DNA from: Peteryoungia aggregata LMG 23059
GTDB lineage: Bacteria > Pseudomonadota > Alphaproteobacteria > Rhizobiales > Rhizobiaceae
Assembly: GCF_030814435.1 (NCBI RefSeq)
Contig: NZ_JAUSUW010000013.1
Location: 56,638 to 120,637 of the forward strand
Length of the DNA: 64,000 nucleotides
Direction of reading: 5' to 3'
This document shows positions 26,423 to 34,936 of this stretch, in pieces; positions within the stretch are counted from its first letter, which is position 1, and every line of letters begins with the position of its first letter. The translations under genes and the position numbers were made by a program. The notes under the pieces are model-generated. The model saw only the letters and a list, made by a program, of their open reading frames with translations, made no database searches and was not told the origin of the DNA.

Positions 26423-27448
26423 TTGATCAGACCAACCGCAAAGGACCTCGCAGAAGCAGCCGGCGTCAGCCTGGCCACGGTCGATCGCGTCCTGAATGAC
26501 CGACCCAATGTCAGCGAGAAGGCGGCGCGCAGGGTCAACGAGGCGATCGAGCGGATCGGCTTTGTTCGCAATCCGGCGGCCATGAACCTGGCGCGCAACC
26601 GGATCTATCGTTTCCGCTTTGTCCTGCCGCTTTCCGGCGACCAGTATCTGCGGCAGATCCTTCAGGAGGTTGCCGATGCGCGGGAAGCGCTGCGGGCAGA
26701 CCTCACCGATATCGATTCTGTGCAGATGCCGATGTCCGACCCGCATGCCGTCGCGAATTATCTGGCGGGCCTTGCCGCCGACGATATCGACGGCGTGGCG
26801 GTCATGGCGCCGGAATCACCCCAGGTTCGCGATGCGATGGCGAGACTGATCGAACGCGGCATCAAGGTGGTGCAGTTCTTGTCCGGCCAGGAAAAACTGC
26901 CGGCTGCCGATTTCGTCGGCGTCAACAATTTTGCAGCAGGCGCCACGGCAGGCAAGATCATCGGTCGTTTTCTGGAGCGCGGGCCGGCAAAGATCATGGT
27001 CGTTGCCGAAACCATGATGGCGCAGGACAGCATCGAGCGACGGCTCGGTTTCGACCGGATCATCAATGGCCAGTTCCCGCATCTGACGTCCCTGCCCTCG
27101 CTTGAAACCTATGGCGACGAACGCCGGGCAGGCCTCGTCATTGCCCGCATGCTGGAACACAATCCGGAGATCAAGGCCGTCTATGTGCTGAGTTCCGAGG
27201 CACGCGTGCCTGTCTCGGCGATCGAAGCCGCTGTCGATACCCGGGCACTGACTGTCGTCGTGCACGAGCGCACGCCATTCAGCGAAGACGCCCTGCGCGA
27301 CGAACGGATCGACGTGATCATCGCACAGAACCCCGGCCATGCCGTGAGAAGCGCGGTGCGGATCATGCGGGCGCGGCTTGAACAGCGTGAGCCGATCGCC
27401 TCCCAGGAGAAGATCCGGATCGAGGTTCTTCTGGGTGAGAATATCTAG
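26423..27448 (+). CDS. LacI-family regulator of the DhaKL importer operon
   Basis: This 341-residue regulator has an N-terminal HTH (AKDLAEAAGVSLATVDRVLN, about 6-25) and a periplasmic-binding-like sensor domain. The TVDRVLNDRPNVSE variant is common in rhizobial sugar regulators. The only sensible start is TTG at 26423, since the ATG at 26410 is out of frame; the ribosome site is weak, so low expression is expected. It is divergent from the importer operon, with two perfect palindromes between them as its likely binding sites. Confidence 0.87.
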   Translation: MIRPTAKDLAEAAGVSLATVDRVLNDRPNVSEKAARRVNEAIERIGFVRNPAAMNLARNRIYRFRFVLPLSGDQYLRQILQEVADAREALRADLTDIDSVQMPMSDPHAVANYLAGLAADDIDGVAVMAPESPQVRDAMARLIERGIKVVQFLSGQEKLPAADFVGVNNFAAGATAGKIIGRFLERGPAKIMVVAETMMAQDSIERRLGFDRIINGQFPHLTSLPSLETYGDERRAGLVIARMLEHNPEIKAVYVLSSEARVPVSAIEAAVDTRALTVVVHERTPFSEDALRDERIDVIIAQNPGHAVRSAVRIMRARLEQREPIASQEKIRIEVLLGENI

Positions 27449-27561
27449 GGCCGACTGGAACGCGCATTTCCCCCGACTAGTCCCGGACCTTTGCAGATCT
27501 CGATCGATCGAGCGTTATGGAAGGTTCAGGCATCGACTTTAAGAAGTGCTTCCAATAAACA

Positions 27562-27576
27562 TGATTCATATTTTCA
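27562..27576. promoter_or_regulatory. Possible iron-responsive operator upstream of hasI
   Basis: The arrangement TGA-N9-TCA occurs 21 bases before the sigma factor ATG. From memory, RirA-type iron-responsive operators in rhizobia contain TGA-N9-TCA. A second dyad, AGAAGTGCTTCC, lies at 27542-27553 and faintly resembles Irr boxes. Both are short and could be chance, but iron control of a has locus is expected. Confidence 0.25.
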
Positions 27577-27597
27577 AGTTTATTGCTCGAGCTGCTC

Positions 27598-28104
27598 ATG
27601 GTCATTGGCGACAAGAACGCCCGGTATCGAATGTACCTGAAGGCACGCAAGGCATTGATCGACTATGCGACACCGATCGCCGGTTCGCGCGATGATGCCG
27701 AGGATATCGTCCAGGATGCCTTCCTGAGATTCGTCAACACCGCCGACGAACCGGCTCCACCGAAAACCTACCTCTTTCGCATCGTGCGCAACCTGTCCTT
27801 CAACAAGAAGCGCAGGCGCAAGCTGGAGGTTATCGACGAGCCGGACGACATCCCATGGTGGGGATGGCCTCAGGGAAGGCCCTCCCCGGAAGCCGATCTC
27901 TTGCTGCAGCAACAGATAGCCCTCGTCGCCAGGGCGATCGAACGATTGCCCGATCGCGAACGTCGGGTGATGGAGATGTATCGCTTCGAAAAGAGAACCC
28001 TGCAGGAAATCGCCACGAAGATGGAGGTTTCCGTTCCGACGGCGCATCGCCTGCTCAACGCAGCCATGCAGCGCCTGCGTGAAGAGACACGGGACATTCT
28101 GTGA
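27598..28104 (+). CDS. hasI: ECF sigma factor, FecI/HasI type
   Basis: This 168-residue sigma factor has region 2 (AEDIVQDAFLRFVN) and region 4 (RAIERLPDRERRVMEMYRFEKRTLQEIATKMEVSVPTAHRLL). In the FecI/HasI group the sigma factor is activated through a FecR-like protein when the cognate TonB receptor binds its ligand. ATG at 27598 is preferred over TTG at 27583, though neither has a strong ribosome site. It is followed by an anti-sigma gene and the heme receptor, the order of the Serratia hasI-hasS-hasR locus. Confidence 0.85.
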   Translation: MVIGDKNARYRMYLKARKALIDYATPIAGSRDDAEDIVQDAFLRFVNTADEPAPPKTYLFRIVRNLSFNKKRRRKLEVIDEPDDIPWWGWPQGRPSPEADLLLQQQIALVARAIERLPDRERRVMEMYRFEKRTLQEIATKMEVSVPTAHRLLNAAMQRLREETRDIL

Positions 28105-28217
28105 TGGGACGCTTCGATCTGAACGATCTGCTGAAAACTGCGGCGGGCTCGCGTGTCTATAAACATGACTCACATGCGATCCTGCAATCGCCTTCTCCAA
28201 CGGAGCCGGTCCCATGA
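28104..28217 (+). CDS. Possible 37-residue ORF bridging sigma factor and anti-sigma genes
   Basis: An ORF of 37 codons starts at ATG 28104, sharing one base with the sigma stop (TGATG), and its TGA (28215-28217) overlaps the anti-sigma ATG (28214) in an ATGA. The peptide starts MGRFDLNDLLKTAAGSRVYK, has an amphipathic N-terminal part and no membrane helix. It fills the whole 109-base gap and would couple translation of sigma and anti-sigma. It is either a real small protein or a translational bridge; no homologue is known to me. Confidence 0.45.
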   Translation: MGRFDLNDLLKTAAGSRVYKHDSHAILQSPSPTEPVP

Positions 28218-29197
28218 GCCCTGAAGCACACGACAACCGACCTCACCTGTTCGATGAGGCTGCGGCTTGGCTGATCCGCATCAGGGAAAACCCCCAATCC
28301 GCAGAGCTCCGCGCGCATTTCGACATCTGGCGGCAATCGTCCCCGGAGCATGAGCAGGCATGGAGCGAGCTCTGTCTCCTCTGGCGCGCGACGGGAAAGG
28401 CCGAAGCCTTTTATCGTCCGCTAGCCTCCACGCGGATCCGGATCCTGCCCCGGCGTCCTGTCTCCGTTCCCCGGCTTGCTGCCGGACTGGCGACCGCTTT
28501 CGCCGTCGCCTGTGTGCTCTGGCTCGCCGCTCCCTCCGTGATCGTCCGCTGGACCGCAGACCACCGGACGGCCATCGCCGAGATCCAGAGCATAACGCTT
28601 GAGGATGGGAGTTCGGTGGAGCTTGCCCCGGACAGCGCGTTCAGCGCTCAGTTTACCGGTCAACTGCGCCAGGTGACGCTTCTGCAAGGGGAGGCATTTT
28701 TCGACATCCGCAAGAACCCGGACCGCCCCTTCCGTGTCATCGCCGGCGGTACCGAGGTCGAAGTGCTCGGCACCGCTTTCGAGGTCGAGCTCACCGAGGA
28801 CGCCACGCACGTTGCCGTGGCGCGAGGCTCGGTCTCGACATTGAGCCGCGCCGCTGTCTCCGGTGCTTCGCGAGCCACCCTGAAACCAGGTGACGCGATT
28901 TCCATCGATGCCCGGAGCGGAATGGAAACGAGGACACTCGTCGACGCAGACAACATCGGTTCATGGCGTGAGGGACGTCTCGTGGTCAGCAACGCAACCA
29001 TCGCATCGGTTATCGATGTCATCCGGCGCTACGACCCGGCCTGGATCACGCTGGCAGACCCGTCGCTCGGCGAGGAACGGGTCACGGGCATCTACGATCT
29101 GACATCCCCGGCACTTGCGCTCGGGGCACTCGTGGATCCCTTTGGCGGCCGGGTCCTGAATCTGGGGGATTCCGTGCGCGTGATCACCCGCCACTAA
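28214..29197 (+). CDS. hasS: FecR-family anti-sigma regulator, HasS type
   Basis: This 327-residue inner-membrane protein has a cytoplasmic N-terminal sigma-binding domain (AAAWLIRIRENP and FDIWRQSSPEHEQAWSE), one membrane helix at about 87-108, and a periplasmic FecR domain with LEDGSSVELAPDSAF, GEAFFDIRKNPDRPFRV and VLGTAFEVE. The C-terminal STN-like segment would contact the signalling domain of the receptor. It should hold the sigma factor inactive until the receptor signals heme or hemophore binding. Its ATG is translationally linked to the 37-codon ORF. Confidence 0.87.
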   Translation: MSPEAHDNRPHLFDEAAAWLIRIRENPQSAELRAHFDIWRQSSPEHEQAWSELCLLWRATGKAEAFYRPLASTRIRILPRRPVSVPRLAAGLATAFAVACVLWLAAPSVIVRWTADHRTAIAEIQSITLEDGSSVELAPDSAFSAQFTGQLRQVTLLQGEAFFDIRKNPDRPFRVIAGGTEVEVLGTAFEVELTEDATHVAVARGSVSTLSRAAVSGASRATLKPGDAISIDARSGMETRTLVDADNIGSWREGRLVVSNATIASVIDVIRRYDPAWITLADPSLGEERVTGIYDLTSPALALGALVDPFGGRVLNLGDSVRVITRH

Positions 29198-29247
29198 AAA
29201 ATATGATAGTATTTATCAAGATTTAACAGGAAAGAGAAAAACTCCCT

Positions 29248-29274
29248 GAAAATATCGACTTAGCCACGTGTCTT
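29248..29274 (+). promoter_or_regulatory. FecI-type ECF promoter of hasR
   Basis: GAAAAT (29248-29253) and TGTCTT (29269-29274) are separated by 15 bases, the spacing I recall between GAAAAT and TGTCCT in the E. coli fecA promoter. The predicted start of transcription is roughly 45-50 bases before the hasR ATG. The match supports control of hasR by the HasI-like sigma factor. Confidence 0.6.
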
Positions 29275-29329
29275 TCTGTCAGCAACCCGGCGTGGGCGGC
29301 GTTGAATGGCGTAAGGGACAAGTGGGTAA

Positions 29330-32185
29330 ATGGTACGAAGAGTAGAATGCAGGCGGGTTCATCCGGGAAGAAGTAGCGTCTTCAGGACGGGTGTCCTGTT
29401 GAGTTCGGTGGCACTCGGCGCGGTCATCTGGACCGGACCGGGCCAGGCGCAGACATCACCGGCAGCACCGGCGCAACAATCCCCGCAAGCGGATCTGCGT
29501 GAGTTCGATATTGCCGCCCAGCCATTGTCCCGCGCTCTCGCCGCGTTCAACCGCCAGTCCGGCATCCAGGTCAGTCAGGCCTCGGGCAGCGCGGCTGATG
29601 TCGGCGTCAACGCGGTCAAGGGCCGCATGACGCCGGAAACGGCGCTTGCGACCATGCTTGCCGGCACGGGCATTCCCTTCCGCTTCACCGGCAACCGGGC
29701 CGTCGTCGTCGGCGCCGACCAGATCGGCGATGACGCAGCACAAGCCCCGGATGATGGCTCGACCGTCCTCGACACGATCACGGTTGCAACCGGCGGCGCC
29801 AATGCCACAACGGGTAGCGGCTATCAGGGTACGCCGGATTGGGTTTACGAGACCCCGAGCAGCCTGAGCGTGGTGGGTCGCGAAGCGATACAGGCAGCCG
29901 GCGTCCGCAACACCCGCGACCTGTTCAACCGGATCTCCGGCGTCTATGCTGGCGAAGGCAATGGCAGCTTCCCGACGGTTTCGCCCAACATTCGAGGTCT
30001 GCAGGATTCCGGCCGTGTCATCGTCTCCATCGATGGCGCCCGACAGAATGCACAGCGCGGTGCCGGATTCGGTGGCAGCAATTATATCTCGAATTCGGGC
30101 CAGGCCTTCGTAGACAGCGCGTTTATTCGCGCCGTCGAGGTCGAGAAGAACACCAGGGCAGCGTCCGGCAGCGCCGGTTCACTGGGCGGCAAGGTAGAAT
30201 TTCAGACCGTTGGTGCGGACGATCTGATTGCCGATGGTAAGCAATGGGGTGTCGAGACCAACACCGGGACCGGCACCAACAATACGTTCTACCAGGGGTC
30301 CTATCTCGCCGCGACACGCCTCGGCGAGACCCCCTTCTCGCTCACCGGCGGCTTCAGCAGCTCCAATCTCGGCGAATACGCGGTCGGGAAGAACGGGGAC
30401 CAGACGACCACCGAAGACCTCATGAAGAACATGCTCGGCCGGAGCAACTGGAGTTCGCTTGCCAAGCTCGAAGGCGACTTCGGCGATGTCGAGACCTCCC
30501 TGTCCTGGATGCATCAGGACAACTCCTTCGTCTACGGCACGTCCGGTGGCGGGAGCCTCAACCACGAAAACGCACGCAACGACAGCGTTACCGCCAAGTT
30601 CACATGGGATCCGGAATCCCCGCTGATCGATATGAAGGGCCTTCTCTGGCTGAATAATTCCAACATGACTGAGGTTCGCGAAGCGCGAACAATGGATACA
30701 TTGGACACCAGCGATGACATCCCCGAAACCACGATCGATATGGGCACGAAAAGCTTCGGCGCTTCGCTCGATAACACCAGTGTGCTCGAAACCGTCGCCG
30801 GTCCGCTGACCCTCAACTACGGCGCCGAAGCCTTCCGCGATATCGCCACGTCGTCGGCCAGCAGCACCAATATTACTTCAAATCCGAACTGGGAGAGCAG
30901 CTATACCGCCTTCAGCCCGCCCGGTCGCCGCGACATGGCAAGCCTCTTCGTCAACGGCACGCTGGAACCGGTGGACTGGGTCAGCCTGACAGCCGGGCTG
31001 CGCTATGATTGGTCAAGGCTGAAAGGCACCGCACGCTATCAGAACCGCGTCATTTCGTCTGTGACGACACCGGGCACCTATGCACAGGCGGTGACCACCT
31101 GGGCCGCCTATGGGCAAATCTATTCCGTAGCAACTTACAATCTGCGCACCGCGATCTGCAACACGGGCATCCATCCGACAACAGGCACCGTCTATAACGC
31201 TGATCAAAAACAACGCACCTGCGATGCGCTCACCGCCACCGGGGAGATCGTCAACGGCCGCTGGTATAGCACCGGTCAAGCGATCATCGCCCCCGTCACC
31301 ACTCCCGTCACGACCTATCCGGAATACGAGTTCGAGGTCGACCGCATCGACAGCGCCTGGCTTCCCTCTGCCACGATCGAATTCAAGCCGGTGGACTGGT
31401 TCCGCCCCTATGTCAGCTATTCCGAAAGCTATCGGCCGCCAACCATCCTGGAAGCATTCTTCACCGGCGGACCACCGACCGACAACGTCGGCGTTGCCTA
31501 TGCGCCCAATGAAGATCTGCGGTCAGAAACGGCCACGACCTACGAAATCGGCACCAATGTCAGTCTTGACGACGTCCTGACGGGCGGAGACACCCTCCGC
31601 CTGAAGGCCTCGGCATTCTACCGCGAGGTGGAGGACTACATCGTACTCGGCACGATCTACACGGCGGATGTCAGCTCAAAGACCTATCAGAGCTTCGTCA
31701 ACCTCGACGGGACCACCCGTATGAAGGGCGTCGAACTGGAGGGCAATTACGACGTCGGTGGTTTCTGGCTCGGGGGCACGGCTTCCTTTCTCGACACGGA
31801 GTGGCCGTCGAAAACCCAGGTCTTCTCCAACGGCACCACAACCACCTCGGGAGACATCGTCGCGACTGTCGGCTCGGTGCCGCCGAGACTAAAACTGACC
31901 GTCGATGGTGGCATGCGGTTCTTCGATGAGCGCCTTTCCCTTGGCGCGCGCCTCAACCACGTCACGGCGAACCAGAGCTACCTGCTGGACACCGATACGG
32001 GCAACCTGTTGAAGCTGACAGACGTCTACACCACTGTCGATCTCTATGGCTCGTTCGAGGTGACAGAAACCGCTACGCTGCGCTTCGCCGTCAACAATGT
32101 CACGGATCGCAATTACATCCCGGCCAACAGCGACTACACAGCGCCCGGCCGCACCTTCACCGCAACGCTGAAGATGAAGTTCTGA
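29330..32185 (+). CDS. hasR: TonB-dependent heme/hemophore receptor with signalling domain (HasR-like)
   Basis: This 951-residue outer-membrane receptor has a signal peptide (cleavage near GPGQAQ, residue 40), an STN signalling domain (about 57-128), a TonB box region near TVLDTITVATGG, a plug domain and a C-terminal beta-barrel ending in phenylalanine (TLKMKF). YSESYRPPTILE followed by APNEDLRSETATTYEIG matches the FRAP/NPNL-type boxes of heme receptors. The STN domain means it signals to the FecR-like protein. The genes for sigma factor, anti-sigma, HasA-like protein and type I exporter around it support HasR identity. Confidence 0.87.
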   Translation: MVRRVECRRVHPGRSSVFRTGVLLSSVALGAVIWTGPGQAQTSPAAPAQQSPQADLREFDIAAQPLSRALAAFNRQSGIQVSQASGSAADVGVNAVKGRMTPETALATMLAGTGIPFRFTGNRAVVVGADQIGDDAAQAPDDGSTVLDTITVATGGANATTGSGYQGTPDWVYETPSSLSVVGREAIQAAGVRNTRDLFNRISGVYAGEGNGSFPTVSPNIRGLQDSGRVIVSIDGARQNAQRGAGFGGSNYISNSGQAFVDSAFIRAVEVEKNTRAASGSAGSLGGKVEFQTVGADDLIADGKQWGVETNTGTGTNNTFYQGSYLAATRLGETPFSLTGGFSSSNLGEYAVGKNGDQTTTEDLMKNMLGRSNWSSLAKLEGDFGDVETSLSWMHQDNSFVYGTSGGGSLNHENARNDSVTAKFTWDPESPLIDMKGLLWLNNSNMTEVREARTMDTLDTSDDIPETTIDMGTKSFGASLDNTSVLETVAGPLTLNYGAEAFRDIATSSASSTNITSNPNWESSYTAFSPPGRRDMASLFVNGTLEPVDWVSLTAGLRYDWSRLKGTARYQNRVISSVTTPGTYAQAVTTWAAYGQIYSVATYNLRTAICNTGIHPTTGTVYNADQKQRTCDALTATGEIVNGRWYSTGQAIIAPVTTPVTTYPEYEFEVDRIDSAWLPSATIEFKPVDWFRPYVSYSESYRPPTILEAFFTGGPPTDNVGVAYAPNEDLRSETATTYEIGTNVSLDDVLTGGDTLRLKASAFYREVEDYIVLGTIYTADVSSKTYQSFVNLDGTTRMKGVELEGNYDVGGFWLGGTASFLDTEWPSKTQVFSNGTTTTSGDIVATVGSVPPRLKLTVDGGMRFFDERLSLGARLNHVTANQSYLLDTDTGNLLKLTDVYTTVDLYGSFEVTETATLRFAVNNVTDRNYIPANSDYTAPGRTFTATLKMKF

Positions 32186-32228
32186 TCGCGCTCGCCTCTG
32201 CGCGCCGTCTGGCACGCCAAGCAGGAAT

Positions 32229-32260
32229 TCCCCGGGTCGGGGTGATGGCCCGCCCGGGGA
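32229..32260 (+). other. Hairpin between hasR and hasA
   Basis: TCCCCGGG (32229-32236) pairs perfectly with CCCGGGGA (32253-32260) around a 16-base loop. It lies in the gap after hasR and before hasA. No T-run follows. It may attenuate read-through or protect processed ends; together with the hairpin after hasA it brackets the hemophore gene. Confidence 0.45.
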
Positions 32261-32317
32261 TACACTGTCCGGACATTCGTCCGGGCCAATGTCAACAGCC
32301 ACTCAAGGAGAAACCCC

Positions 32318-33037
32318 ATGGCTGCAGTCATCCAACTTAGCTCCGCCTCTTCCAACATGGAAGGCTACCTGAACGGTTGGGCGAGCGGTTACAGCTCGAC
32401 CTACGGCGCCTTCTGGGACGAGGGCAACGGTCTTGTCACCAATCCGCTCAGCACCACCGTCTACGAACAATGGGGCAATGGTGCCACCGGTGGAAACGGC
32501 ATCTACATGGAAGGTGAGTTCCAGTATTCGCGTGGCAACCTGACCGGCACGGTCGACAGCATCACGCTCGGCAGTGGCTTCAGCCAATCTGCCTCGACCG
32601 GCTTCAGCGTTTCCGCCGATCTGGTGATCACGCCAGATAGCACCTTCCCGAGTGCGACCACGGACGTGTTCGATTGGGCAATCTATGACCTCACCGTCAA
32701 CAGCTCGCTTGACAGCCTCTACGACTACCTCGCCGCCGTCGGCACAGAGATCCACGACACCGCCGCGTCCGATGTACTGGTCGGCTTCGGTGGTGCAGAT
32801 ACCTTCGTCTTCACCGCAGGCAACGACATCGTGAAGGCCGGCCCCACCGGCACCTCTGGCTTCCAGGATGGTGTGGACGTTCTCGACATCTCCGCCTGGG
32901 GCGTGACCGACTTCAGCGAACTGCAGATTTCCGATCTGGGCGGTGACGCCGTCATCGAGAGCGTCCTGGGCGACACCATCACGCTCAACGGCGTGTCATC
33001 AAGCGTTCTCGACGCGTCGGACTTCCTCTTCGCCTGA
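32318..33037 (+). CDS. hasA: HasA-like hemophore with RTX-type C-terminal secretion domain
   Basis: This 239-residue acidic protein has no N-terminal signal peptide, as expected for type I secretion. Residues 1-145 resemble the HasA domain (EGYLNGWASGYSSTYG, GNLTGTVDSITLGSGF, IYDLTVNSSLDSLYDYLAA). Residues 150-239 resemble RTX/serralysin C-termini (SDVLVGFGGADTFVFTAGND, DVLDISAWGV, ITLNGV) and end in the secretion-type tail DFLFA. The only histidine in the protein is His146, so the classical axial His of HasA is missing and tyrosine would have to ligate heme. AAGGAG precedes the ATG. Position between hasR and hasD supports the call; a non-heme RTX protein is the alternative. Confidence 0.7.
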   Translation: MAAVIQLSSASSNMEGYLNGWASGYSSTYGAFWDEGNGLVTNPLSTTVYEQWGNGATGGNGIYMEGEFQYSRGNLTGTVDSITLGSGFSQSASTGFSVSADLVITPDSTFPSATTDVFDWAIYDLTVNSSLDSLYDYLAAVGTEIHDTAASDVLVGFGGADTFVFTAGNDIVKAGPTGTSGFQDGVDVLDISAWGVTDFSELQISDLGGDAVIESVLGDTITLNGVSSSVLDASDFLFA

Positions 33038-33046
33038 GACTGAACC

Positions 33047-33072
33047 GGTCGCGCGCAGCCATGCGCGCGACC
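33047..33072 (+). other. Perfect 10-bp hairpin after hasA
   Basis: GGTCGCGCGC (33047-33056) pairs perfectly with GCGCGCGACC (33063-33072) around the loop AGCCAT, starting 10 bases after the hasA stop. In a has operon such a stem would protect hasA mRNA and reduce read-through into the exporter genes, giving more hemophore than exporter. No T-run follows. Confidence 0.6.
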
Positions 33073-33103
33073 ACCTTCCAAGACAGCGGAGCAGACGAGC
33101 AGC

Positions 33104-34936
33104 ATGCGGACCAGAGCCAGCACACCCGAGCCTCTTGTGAGCAACATGACTGACATGAGCGGCGCCCTGTTGGCCATCGCTTTGCTCAGCGGTGTCGTCA
33201 ACATCCTGGCCCTGACCTCGCCTTTGTTCATGATGCAGGTCTATGACCGCGTGCTGTCCAGCGGCAGTATCCCGACACTGATCGGCCTCGCGGTGCTGGC
33301 CATCGGGCTCTACACTTTCCAGGCTGTGCTCGACGCAATCAGGGCGCGGGTCTTGCTGCGCATCGGCGAGAAGTTCGATCACGACCTCTCGCCACGCGTT
33401 CACCACGCTGTCATCCGCCTGCCGCTTCTGGCGCCTGCGTCCGGCGACGGCCTGCAGCCTCTGCGAGATCTCGACAATATCCGCGGCTTTCTCTCCGGCA
33501 GCGGCCCCACGGCCTTCTTCGACCTCCCCTGGATGCCGCTCTATCTCGGGATCAGCTTTCTCTTCCATTTCTGGATCGGCGTGACCGCGCTTGCCGGCGC
33601 GGTCGTGCTGGTATCCCTCACGCTCCTGACCAACCTCCTGTCTCGCCAGGCTGTCCGGGACCAGACCACGGCCAACATGGCCCGCAATGGTCTTCTGGAA
33701 GCCACACGCCGCAATGCAGAAGTCGTCCAGGCCATGGGCATGGGTCCCCGCATGGCGGGGCGATGGCAAGACGCCAACCTCGACTATCTCCAGGCCAACC
33801 GCAGATCAGGGGATGTTGTGAGCGGGCTCGGCTGCCTGTCGCGCGCCCTGCGCATGATGCTGCAATCGGTGCTGCTCGCTGTCGGTGCCTGGCTGGTCAT
33901 CACACAGGAAGCAAGCGCAGGCGTCATGATCGCAAGCTCGATCATGATGGGCCGCGCGCTGGCGCCGGTAGATGCGGCCATTGCGGCCTGGAAACCCTGG
34001 CTGATGGCCCGGCAAAGCTGGACGAGGCTCCAGGACCTGCTGACCCGCCTGCCGGCAGACGCAAGCGTCCTGTCGCTGCCAAAGCCGCGCCGTGAACTGA
34101 AGTCGGAAGGCCTCGTTGTGGCGCCACCCGGCACCAAGGTTCCGACAATTGCCGGCATCACCTTCACAGTCACCGCGGGCGAGGCCCTCGGCATCATCGG
34201 CCCCTCAGGTTCCGGCAAATCAACGCTCTCGCGCGCGCTTGTCGGCGCCTGGTTGCCGTTGGCCGGCAAGGTCCGCCTGGACGGCGCAAGCCTGGACCAA
34301 TGGAACCGGGAAGAACTTGGCGCCCATATCGGCTACTTGCCACAGGGGGTGGAGCTCTTCGACGGAACCATCGCCGATAACATAGCCCGCTTCGAAGAGG
34401 ACCCGGACCCGCGTGCCGTGGTCGCCGCAGCCGAAACAGCCGGGGCCCATGAGATGATCCTGCGCATGGAGCATGGCTACGAAACCCGCATCGGCGAAGG
34501 AGGCTCAGCGCTGTCTGCCGGCCAGCGCCAGCGGATCGGGCTCGCACGGGCGCTCTACCGCGATCCGTTCCTCGTGGTTCTCGACGAACCCAACGCGAAC
34601 CTGGATGCCGAAGGAGAAACCGCCCTGGTGGAGGCGATCCGCGCAATCCGCGCCCGCAGCGGCATTGTCGTCGTCATCGCCCATCGCCCGAGTGCGATCG
34701 GGGCCGTTGATCTGGTCCTGATGGTCGAGGCTGGTCGCCAGAAGGCCTTCGGCCCGCGCGACAAGGTTCTCGCCGAAGTACTCCAGCCACGCGCGGCAGC
34801 GGCGAGGCATGCTCTTTCCCCGCAGATCGCACCGTATGGCAGCACGTCGCTCCGCGTGGTCACCTCCCCCGGGGGCGACCAGACAACCGATCGCCCGGGC
34901 ACCGCCACGAAGGGAGACGCAGATGCAACTCTCTGA
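33104..34936 (+). CDS. hasD: Type I secretion ABC exporter ATPase/permease (HasD/PrtD)
   Basis: This 610-residue inner-membrane exporter has an N-terminal transmembrane domain (about 20-320, starting IALLSGVVNILALTSPLFMMQVYDRVL, the PrtD/HasD signature region) and a C-terminal nucleotide-binding domain with Walker A GPSGSGKST (366-374), signature LSAGQRQR (470-477), and Walker B LVVLDEPNANLD. It would export the HasA-like protein in one step with the adaptor and a TolC-type outer-membrane protein that is not in this window. It overlaps the adaptor gene by 14 bases. ATG 33104 is used; ATG 33146 is also possible. Confidence 0.9.
   Translation: MRTRASTPEPLVSNMTDMSGALLAIALLSGVVNILALTSPLFMMQVYDRVLSSGSIPTLIGLAVLAIGLYTFQAVLDAIRARVLLRIGEKFDHDLSPRVHHAVIRLPLLAPASGDGLQPLRDLDNIRGFLSGSGPTAFFDLPWMPLYLGISFLFHFWIGVTALAGAVVLVSLTLLTNLLSRQAVRDQTTANMARNGLLEATRRNAEVVQAMGMGPRMAGRWQDANLDYLQANRRSGDVVSGLGCLSRALRMMLQSVLLAVGAWLVITQEASAGVMIASSIMMGRALAPVDAAIAAWKPWLMARQSWTRLQDLLTRLPADASVLSLPKPRRELKSEGLVVAPPGTKVPTIAGITFTVTAGEALGIIGPSGSGKSTLSRALVGAWLPLAGKVRLDGASLDQWNREELGAHIGYLPQGVELFDGTIADNIARFEEDPDPRAVVAAAETAGAHEMILRMEHGYETRIGEGGSALSAGQRQRIGLARALYRDPFLVVLDEPNANLDAEGETALVEAIRAIRARSGIVVVIAHRPSAIGAVDLVLMVEAGRQKAFGPRDKVLAEVLQPRAAAARHALSPQIAPYGSTSLRVVTSPGGDQTTDRPGTATKGDADATL

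Noticed and set aside
27542..27553. AGAAGTGCTTCC as an Irr box
   Set aside because: The half-site spacing is one base off the pattern I recall and the flanks do not match, so it is mentioned only as a weak dyad.
28104..28217. Reading the gap between hasI and hasS as plain non-coding leader
   Set aside because: The exact overlaps at both ends made an ORF more likely than not worth reporting, though at low confidence.
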